Shown here in pieces: positions 57,031 through 64,000 of a DNA stretch of 64,000 bases. The notes beneath the pieces were generated by a model, which did no database searches, was not told the DNA's origin, and worked only from the letters and a program-made list of their open reading frames with translations. Position 1 is the first letter of the stretch, and every line of letters begins with the position of its first letter. The stretch covers positions 83,584,253 to 83,648,252 of the forward strand of contig NC_079135.1 of assembly GCF_945859705.1 (NCBI RefSeq). Direction: 5' to 3'. The DNA comes from Episyrphus balteatus (Eukaryota; Arthropoda; Insecta; Diptera; Syrphidae). The position numbers were made by a program, and so were the translations under genes.

Positions 57031-59330
57031 TATCATGTAAGTACTACAGGCATTAGGGAATCATCTGAGAATTTTTGGAAAGGATTTGAAATCAGCATCC
57101 CAAAAATATTCAGAAAAGTATATTTTGGTTCTTCTGCCAAAAAAAAGTTAAATTTTTTTGAGCAGTATTATCATTGTAGCCAACCAAAATTTTGAATTCG
57201 TCACGTTATAACTGAAACAATTTTGGACGTACAAGAAAACTTAATATACCAAAATGTAGGAAATTTAGAATTGTTATTAAAGAACTTTTTCGTTCAGATG
57301 AACATAAACTGAAAAAAAAAAATTAAAACTCATGATCGTCTTCAAAAATTTTACATGTTTTCGTAAATAACTTTTTATAGAGCAACATTACAAAAAAAGT
57401 TATTTAATAAAAAAAATTTTAGAATAAGTTTTTCTACAAAACAAGACAAAAAAATCCGTTCTACGATAAGCCGAGAAAATCACAAAACGCATTTTTCAAA
57501 ATGGCGGCCAAACCACACGTTTTTGGGACAATCTAAAAAAAAACACTATACTGTTTAACATTAGGTTATGTTGTTGATTTGTTTTGATGAGTGTCTGACA
57601 TTTTTCCTCTATGTCCTTAAAAAAGTGTTTACCATTAACGCGACTCTGAACAAAACCCATTTACTTGAAAAATATGTTTTTTCCTCATATACATGATGCC
57701 ATATTCTGACACTTTTGTCACCAATTTACATAAAATAAATTTAAGTTATGCAAACAGATTCTGTTTCTTTGACAGATCATTAATCAAGTCTGCTTTTTTT
57801 ATTTTGTTCAAGCAAATTTCTTATTAAATATTCAAACTTTACTGACTCTTATACAATATTTCTGATAAAAAATTCCATTATCAATTTCGTCACTTTTAAG
57901 ATCTCATTAATGTCAATAAATTTTTTATAGGATTATGAGTCACCCTGTAAAGACTTCATACGCATACCTTACCTACAGTACATCTGGTGCACGCACAATT
58001 TACCTACTGACTCAGAAAAGCTATAGGGCGCAAAGTCTTGGAAAGTCATAAAAACTGGGTGATAAAAAAAAAGTCATTTACGATTAGCTTGTAGCAAGTT
58101 TCAGCCAACCACAAAGCAATTCCTCTCGCATCCATACCGTGTGTCAATCTCTCTTTTTTTTTTTTTTGCTTCTGCTCCAAAAGGCAAGAATACCCGAATT
58201 TTTGTGATACTTTCATTAGGTAATGAACCTGCAGCGAAAAAGATCGACGAGTTTTCAAAACCAACCACCACGCACCATTCCGACCGGAAATACCCCAGCT
58301 TTACCACAAGTTCATACAATTGTTTATGACAGCATCTAAAAGATTAGAAAAGAAGTACATATCTATGGATGTGGGTTTTGGTGAAGGGGGAAGTTTTAGG
58401 ATTTCATCAGGATTCAGGACCGCGAACTGTACATGGGTATAGTAGCTAATGGTCGTAAATACATTTACTTGCCATACGTAGTGGCATTATTTTTGGGGGG
58501 GATTGAGTGACAGAGGTGGTGAAGTCATTATACGTTTTTGCGGCTTTCCAGCTTCGAATACACGCGCCGCCAGCGACAAGGATGAGCAAAGCAAAACTTT
58601 TATGATTCTGAACTTTTTGATCCCATTTCGAGTTCTGGATTTTCAGCTTCTTCACATATTATTACTTGCGTACTTCCACACCTTGCCATCTCAAGAAATT
58701 ATGTTTTGTTTCTTTCATTCAATTAAGTTTTTATTATGTTCATTTGAGTTGTTTTATTTTTTGTTTTTATGAAACAAAAAGTGTGTTTTTGAGGCATGGG
58801 TTTAATTTTTGCAAGATTTTCAGTTGATGCAGGTCAGGATTGAAAAGTTAAAGTAAGTTTGTCTTGCATAATTTGTTTGTTTGTTGATCGAGGATAACAG
58901 AAGGCGTATATTTGCATATATTATTATTTTTTGGTAACCTGTTTTGATAAAAGGCGTTAGAGATATAATACTCGTACCTACCTGGCCTGTTTTTGAAAAG
59001 TTTTAATAAAGTTTCTTCCAAAAAGGGTTTTATTTGTTTTAACGCCTTAGGGGTCATGGTTAAATGGTGGCAAAGAGCAAAGTTTTTGCTTGGTATCTTT
59101 GAAGCAGAAATAAAGCAGTTAAATTGAGGAGGGGAATAAGTTAGGTATGTTGAGTTTTTGTTGTTGTTTTTCCAATCACGACCAATATAATCTTAGCCTG
59201 TAGAGGAAAAACTGTCTTAAACCTATATAGAGGAAAAGCAAAAGGTAAGAATTTGTATCTTTTTCAACAGGTATTAAAATAAGTCAATTTGCTTTGCTGA
59301 ATATGTAATTCTTGAGAAGGGGAATATATA
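57031..59330. other. Mostly single-copy DNA without a supported gene
   Basis: No domain was recognised. Frames of 62-89 codons at 58046-58772 overlap on both strands, and none can be preferred. The 58080-58330 and 58500-58640 parts are less AT-rich than their neighbours. Confidence 0.4.
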
Positions 59331-59336
59331 GATATA

Positions 59337-60676
59337 TTAGGGTGGGTCAAAAAAATCTAAATTTTTTTTTTTGATTTGGTACTCCAAAAAATCGATTGCT
59401 AGACCCCTCTAGGATATACACACCAAATATGAGCTCTTTATATTAATGGGAAGGTCCTCCGCTTTGCAATTTTCCATTTTTACATCAAGCTTCTACTAAA
59501 AAAAAATAATTTTTTTATTAATTGACTTTTTAGCAAATTTCTTTTCATATTCTTGTAGGAAATTGAACGCTCTACAAAAAAGGCCTTATACACTTTTTTC
59601 GTTTATCTAACCGTTGAATAGATATTTGAGGTCCAAAAATAGAGAAAATCTTTAAAAATTCGTTTTTTGTTCTTAATTTTGTAACAAATTGAAAAATTAT
59701 AATAATCAAACGCGCAAGACAAATTCTTTTTGCAAATTGATTGCTCCACAAAAAAGGTCTTAATAACTTTTTTCATTAATCTAACCATTCTAAAGATATT
59801 CGAGGTCAAAGTTAAAAAAAAATATAAAAACATTTTATATTTTTAAAAAATTTCCAATTCACTGAAACTTCATTATTTTCAAATTAGCAAGATATATTCT
59901 TGTAGGGGCTTAAACGTATTACAAAAAATTCCTTGGAATCAAATTGATTGCTTTAACCGTTTAGAAGATATTCGTATCCAAATCGCAATGCATACGGGTC
60001 ATAAGAAAACTATTGAAATCAGTGAGCATTGGTTTGGATACGAATATCTTCTTAACGGTTAAAGCAATCAATTTGATTCCAAGGAATTTTTTGTAGAACG
60101 TTTAAGCCCCTACAAGAATATATCTTGTTTATTTGAAAATAATGAAGTTTCAGTGAATTGGAAATTTTTTAAAAATATAAAATGTTTTTATATTTTTTTT
60201 TAACTTTGACCTCGAATATCTTTAGAATGGTTAGATTAATGAAAAAAGTTATTGACCTTTTTTGTGGAGCAATCAATTTGCAAAAAGAATTTGTCTTGCG
60301 CGTTTGAATATTATAATTTTTCAATTTGTTACATAATTAAGAACAAAAAACGAATTTTTAAAGATTTTCTCTATTTTTGGACCTCAAATATCTATTCAAC
60401 GGTTAGATAAACGAAAAAAGTGTATAAGGCCTTTTTTGTAGAGCGTTCAATTTCCTACAAGAATATGAAAAGAAATTTGCTAAAAAGTCAATTAATAAAA
60501 AAATTATTTTTTTTTAGTAGAAGCTTGATGTAAAAATGGAAAATTGCAAAGCGGAGGACCTTCCCATTAATATAAAGAGCTCATATTTGGTGTGTATATC
60601 CTAGAGGGGTCTAGCAATCGATTTTTTGGAGTACCAAATAAAAAAAAAAGAATTTCGATGTTTTGACCCACCCTAA
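59337..60676. mobile_element. 1.34-kb near-perfect palindromic element with TTAGGGTGGGTC ends
   Basis: The ends TTAGGGTGGGTCAAAA (59337) and TTTTGACCCACCCTAA (ending 60676) are flanked by GATATA on both sides (59331-59336 and 60677-60682), a 6-bp duplication. A TA duplication with ends one base further in is also possible. Arms of about 655 bp run with few mismatches to a ~35-bp centre near 59993-60028. TTAGGGTG ends and a 6-bp duplication are shared with the 654-bp MITE at 52066. No coding frame; the 76-codon frame at 59603 is within an arm. Confidence 0.88.
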
Positions 60677-60682
60677 GATATA

Positions 60683-61361
60683 TGCTTTAAAATTTTGGCG
60701 AAACAAGTAACAAAGTTTATTGATAAGATAATATTAATTCACAATTTTCTTAGCTTGTAATTGTTTAGTCAAAAATCATTTTTCAAATAGTTCTTAATTT
60801 TTAAATTATTTATAGCCTAGTAAATATCCCTAAATAAAATATAGCCTGTATATTTCGTTAATTTACTTTTTAGCTTGAGTTCCAAAAACTGTCAAAAATT
60901 AAAAAAAACACGATATAGTTTTCCAGTATTTGATAATGTGCACGTTCATTAAACGTTAGGGACTAAATATTTAGTCAACGTCATTTTCTGAACGGAAATT
61001 TAGGTAGACGAGTAAATCGAGTTAAGGATATTTTTCTTATCTAATTTTCCAGCCTGAATGAAAAAATGTATGTATTTATTTAATCAGAGACGCGAAATTT
61101 AGTTTGGTCTCAAACCTTTCTAAATCTACTAAATTTTAGATCTCAAAAATTATTTTTTTACAAATTTCATCAATCACAAGAAAACAAATAAAAATTCTAT
61201 AACTTTTTCTTAAAATTGTCTCTAAATGCTGATGATGCCTATGCACTTATTAATAAATATAGTCAACTTTATCAAAATCGGTTAATTCAATATTTTTTTA
61301 GAAGACCTACCCATAAATAAAATATGGGAAATTTTGATTATTATTATTTTTTTTTTTTTAT
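60683..61361. other. AT-rich DNA without recognisable genes
   Basis: No gene, element end or tandem repeat was supported in this stretch. Confidence 0.45.
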
Positions 61362-62040
61362 TTTATTTTTTACAATATTGCATGTGAAACTCAATTAAAA
61401 TTTTTAAAAAAATATTTATTGCAAATAAAAAAAATTTCCATTGAAAAAAAAAAAATATTTATTGTAACTGAAAAATATTTGCATTAAAAATTTTTTAATT
61501 GCTACTGAAAAATATTTGCATTAAAAAAAAATATTTGTTGCAACTAAAAATAATTTGCATTAAAAAAATCAAATTATTGCAAATGAAAAAAAATTGCATT
61601 GAAAATTAAATTTTTATTGCACATAAAAACATTTTGCATTGAAAAGAAAATTTTATTGCAAATCAAAAATTTTCTGCATTGAAAAAAAAAATCAATGCAA
61701 AGTATGTGCATTACATAAATATTTTTTTCTAATATTCGTCGAATTTCCTACAATTTTGAATATTTGACCATACATTATGTTCAATGTTATAGTTAAAATA
61801 GTTAATATATACCTATTCAAATAGTCTTATTGACAATTGAATTTTTTTTTTTTTTATTGCAAAAATTTTATTTTCAATGCAAATTTTTTTCATTTGCAAT
61901 AATTTGATTTTTTTAATGCAAATTATTTTTAGTTGCAATAAAAATTTTATTTTCAATGCAAATTTTTTTCGTGTGCAATAATTTGATTTTGTTAATGCAA
62001 ATTTTTTTTCCTTGCAATTAATATTTTTTTTTCAAAATTT
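61362..62040. mobile_element. TTGCA-repeat foldback element
   Basis: The left side (61362-61700) has about eight ~45-bp degenerate units of the type ATTGCAAATGAAAAAAATTT or TTGCATTGAAAA. The right side (61845-62040) has the reverse complement (TTTTCAATGCAAATTTTTTT, CATTTGCAATAATTTGATTT). A ~140-bp unrelated centre includes GTCGAATTTCCTACAATTTT. The design of short diverged self-complementary units is like the nested element at 7740. No open frame. Confidence 0.72.
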
Positions 62041-62339
62041 CAAATGCATTTTTTATAATTGATGTTTTTGCAACTCTGCTTTAAAGGCAACTTTAGAAAA
62101 TTTCGAAACAATCTGATGAATAAGGTTACTGGACTTGGAAAACGACTGACACGCATAGACCACTTATTGGTCCGTTGTGATACCATGATTTTGGAATGAA
62201 ATTAATTTACATTTACAATGTGAAATACCAACTCTATGGCAATAACCGGATAATTGGATGTGGATTTTGCTTCAGAGAAGCAATTAATTATAAAGTCGTG
62301 AAAGAACTACGGCTATTCCCATTAAGGCCAAGCTTCCGA
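62041..62339. other. AT-rich spacer
   Basis: No recognised gene or repeat end. Confidence 0.4.
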
Positions 62340-63145
62340 GTAAAAAAAGAATTGCGTCGAACCACCGAACGCCATTTTGGCAGCACGATCAAAAATTACA
62401 AGTTGGCCAAACCACAGCTGAACCACAATCGCACCAACATTAGAATCTATTACTTCGGTAAACCACCTCCATATCAGCGCCAAACCACCTACTATCAAAA
62501 ATATATTGTTATTATTAGCTAAAACTATTTTCGACAAAATGGCGCGGCGTGGCAGTCATGGTTCGACGCTGATTCGGCGGTGTGGTTCGCCGGTGGTTTA
62601 GTAATGGTTCGGTAGTGGATCATGGAGAAAGCAATTTTATTGATTGTGGTGTGGAGATGGTTCAGCGCGGTTCGGTGCTTACCCCAGCAAAAATGGAATT
62701 CCGCCGCACCACCGCTGCACCACGTCCGCAGCATTTTTTGACCGCCGCACCTACTCTGCAGCACTTTCGCACTATTATCAGAAATTTCTATTGCGCCGAA
62801 CCACCGCTGCAGCACGTCCGCACTATGAACAAAATTTTCTAAGCCAATCACCCACCGCTGCACCACGTCCGCACCGTTTCATTTTGAAAAAATGAAAAAT
62901 ATGAAAAAAAAAATCGCTGTACCAACGTGCGCCGCAGCACGTCCGCACTATTTCATTTTTATTGAAAAATTCGGTGCATGACCGCCGCACCACCAAAATT
63001 CCAAAATTATGTAGGTATCATGGTGCTGTGAATTTTTCATACAAAATGAAATAGTGCGGACGTGCTGCAGTCGTGGTGCAGCGATGGTGCGGCGATGGTG
63101 CGGCGAATATTCCTGAAAACGGCGGTGGTGCGGCGGTCAAGATTT
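62340..63145. repeat. GC-rich CCGCACCACCGCTGCACCACG repeat in both orientations
   Basis: A patch with far higher GC content than the rest. Blocks such as CGAACCACCG, CGCCGCACCACCGCTGCACC, CACGTCCGCA and GTGCGGCGATGGTGCGGCG recur more than a dozen times, first mainly in CCACCG orientation, then GGTGG (62525-62660), CCACCG (62700-62990) and GGTGG again (63055-63140). The alternating orientation gives foldback potential, with TTTCATTTTG/CAAAATGAAA joints. Frames of 83-113 codons on both strands result from the repeat. Probably a non-autonomous transposon cluster. Confidence 0.7.
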
Positions 63146-63690
63146 TTTTCTTTAAAAATTCAATTTTTATTTTTACTCGGGTAAGAAACTATGCAGCTAT
63201 GCATCAGTGCCTTGGTGGTGGTTTGAAAAAATTCAATTTTTACTCGTCGTCGTCAACCCCATGAAAACCATACCATATATAGGTAAAATTCGTTGACAAA
63301 GCTGTTTAACCAAAAAATGTGCTGCACCACAAAAATGCTTTTCGATTTTGATTTTTGATCTTTTTGAGCAATCGATACAAAGTTTTTCCAAAATTTGTAT
63401 TGATAAAAGCTTTTGATGAATTTTCAAAAGAAAAATATGATTTTTTTTCGTTAAATATATAAAATCGAGAAGTTTTGACGATACTAAATAAATAAGTGGT
63501 AAATTGGAAACTAAAGAAACCATTACGCTTCTGCAAGCTTAATAAAATAGTGCCAATCTTTTGTATTGAACATAACTTATTCTGTCCAAAAAATATTACA
63601 AATAGCCATCTTGAAGCATATTATCCATCATTAATAATTCAATTCGCATTTTATTATACTCGTAATATCCCACTTCTAAGAATTCAGGCA
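63146..63690. other. AT-rich DNA without recognisable genes
   Basis: Overlapping short frames on both strands; none is recognised. Confidence 0.4.
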
Positions 63691-63895
63691 AGTGTTTGAC
63701 GGCACACCCCAAAACCTAAATACAACTCTTCTTCGACAAAAGCATTATACAAATCAAAAAGAAAACCTACTGTTGAGTGGTGTATTGTGGTTCTGTATTG
63801 TGCCTTCGTCATCTCCCTTCGGTCAAGAATCATATCAAATCCACACAAGCATCACATCAATTATAGATAAGCAGCCGCTTAATCTAAATCACAAA

Positions 63896-63970
63896 ATGTA
63901 CCAAACCCGTCGTCGTTCAATTCTCAATAACATTCATCAGCAGCAGCAGCCATTGCTGATGGATGACTAA
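63896..63970 (+). CDS. Possible small ORF or first coding exon (24 codons), unknown function
   Basis: The ATG at 63896 has the context CACAAAATG, close to the fly start consensus (CAAAATG). It reads MYQTRRRSILNNIHQQQQPL plus LMDD to a TAA at 63968. Codon choice is GC-richer than the surrounding DNA (CGTCGTCGT, CAGCAGCAGCAG), and the peptide has a basic patch, a Gln run and an acidic end. The same frame is open upstream to a Met at 63692 (92 codons in all), but that upstream part looks less coding-like. A possible acceptor (TCTAAGAATTCAG) lies at about 63675. No homologue comes to mind. It may be a small peptide, part of a larger gene beyond the window, or chance. Confidence 0.22.
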   Translation: MYQTRRRSILNNIHQQQQPLLMDD

Positions 63971-64000
63971 TGCCATTGTTCCTGCTGACAGGAGACGAAT

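Noticed and set aside
62525..62866. 113-codon minus-strand frame in the GC-rich block
   Set aside because: High GC content and the CCACCG repeat remove stop codons; frames are open on both strands.
1..64000. CRISPR array or prokaryotic features
   Set aside because: Repeats are contiguous satellites or transposon arms without unique spacers, and all coding remains are eukaryotic retrotransposons.

Overview
This window is AT-rich, repeat-dense eukaryotic nuclear DNA, most likely from an insect and probably a fly (Diptera). The reasons are an insect-type non-LTR retrotransposon of the Jockey/CR1 group (PHD-finger ORF1, endonuclease plus reverse transcriptase ORF2), a second non-LTR element with an RNase H domain ending in a TAACC-type 3' tail, many palindromic non-autonomous DNA transposons, and the absence of any compact host gene. 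Species and chromosome cannot be told from the sequence. No convincing host protein-coding gene is complete in the window, so it reads as intergenic or deep-intronic DNA.

Layout. 1-1716: a 10-bp satellite (GTGTCGCGTT) split by a ~1.04-kb inverted-repeat element. 4266-5345: a ~150-bp degenerate tandem repeat ('AAGGGTGTTTTTTT' family) that recurs at 45581-47061, there with an inverted end. 5976-10007 and 16351-20185: two ~4-kb members of one element family with ACGTGATAACG ends; the first carries a nested element containing exon-like sequence, the second is a long-armed foldback. 11565-14540: a nested repeat complex with a 676-bp perfect-looking tandem duplication. 20893-21969: a near-perfect palindrome with mariner-like CAGGGTGTCCCAAAAG ends and TA flanks. 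About 23138-30480: a Jockey/CR1-type LINE on the minus strand, with intact ORF1 and an ORF2 intact except for a ~3.07-kb foldback insertion. 35144-37086: a hAT-like element with AGCTCA-rich ends and three internal ~475-bp repeats, followed by a 14-bp minisatellite. 38385-42734: four further repeat elements. 47899-48163: a small hairpin MITE. 50795-53046: a degraded RNase H-bearing LINE fragment holding a 654-bp MITE with a clear 6-bp target duplication, followed by another inverted-repeat element (53064-54048). 56680-57030: a second LINE fragment of the same family. 59337-60676: a 1.34-kb near-perfect palindrome. 61362-62040: a foldback built of short TTGCA repeats. 62340-63145: a GC-rich CCACCGCTGCACCACG repeat.

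The remaining stretches (about 2-4 kb, 10-11.5 kb, 14.5-16.3 kb, 32-35 kb, 42.7-45.5 kb, 49-50.7 kb, 54-56.6 kb, 57-59.3 kb) look like single-copy AT-rich DNA. The best host-gene hints are a possible initiator plus first exon with a splice donor at 55195-55300 and a small ORF with a good fly start context at 63896-63970. Both are weak.

The dominant theme is nested self-complementary elements: at least ten separate inverted-repeat structures lie in 64 kb. Several have arms of 0.5-1.3 kb that could fold into hairpin RNA if transcribed. All boundaries and similarities were judged by eye; no alignment or database search was run.
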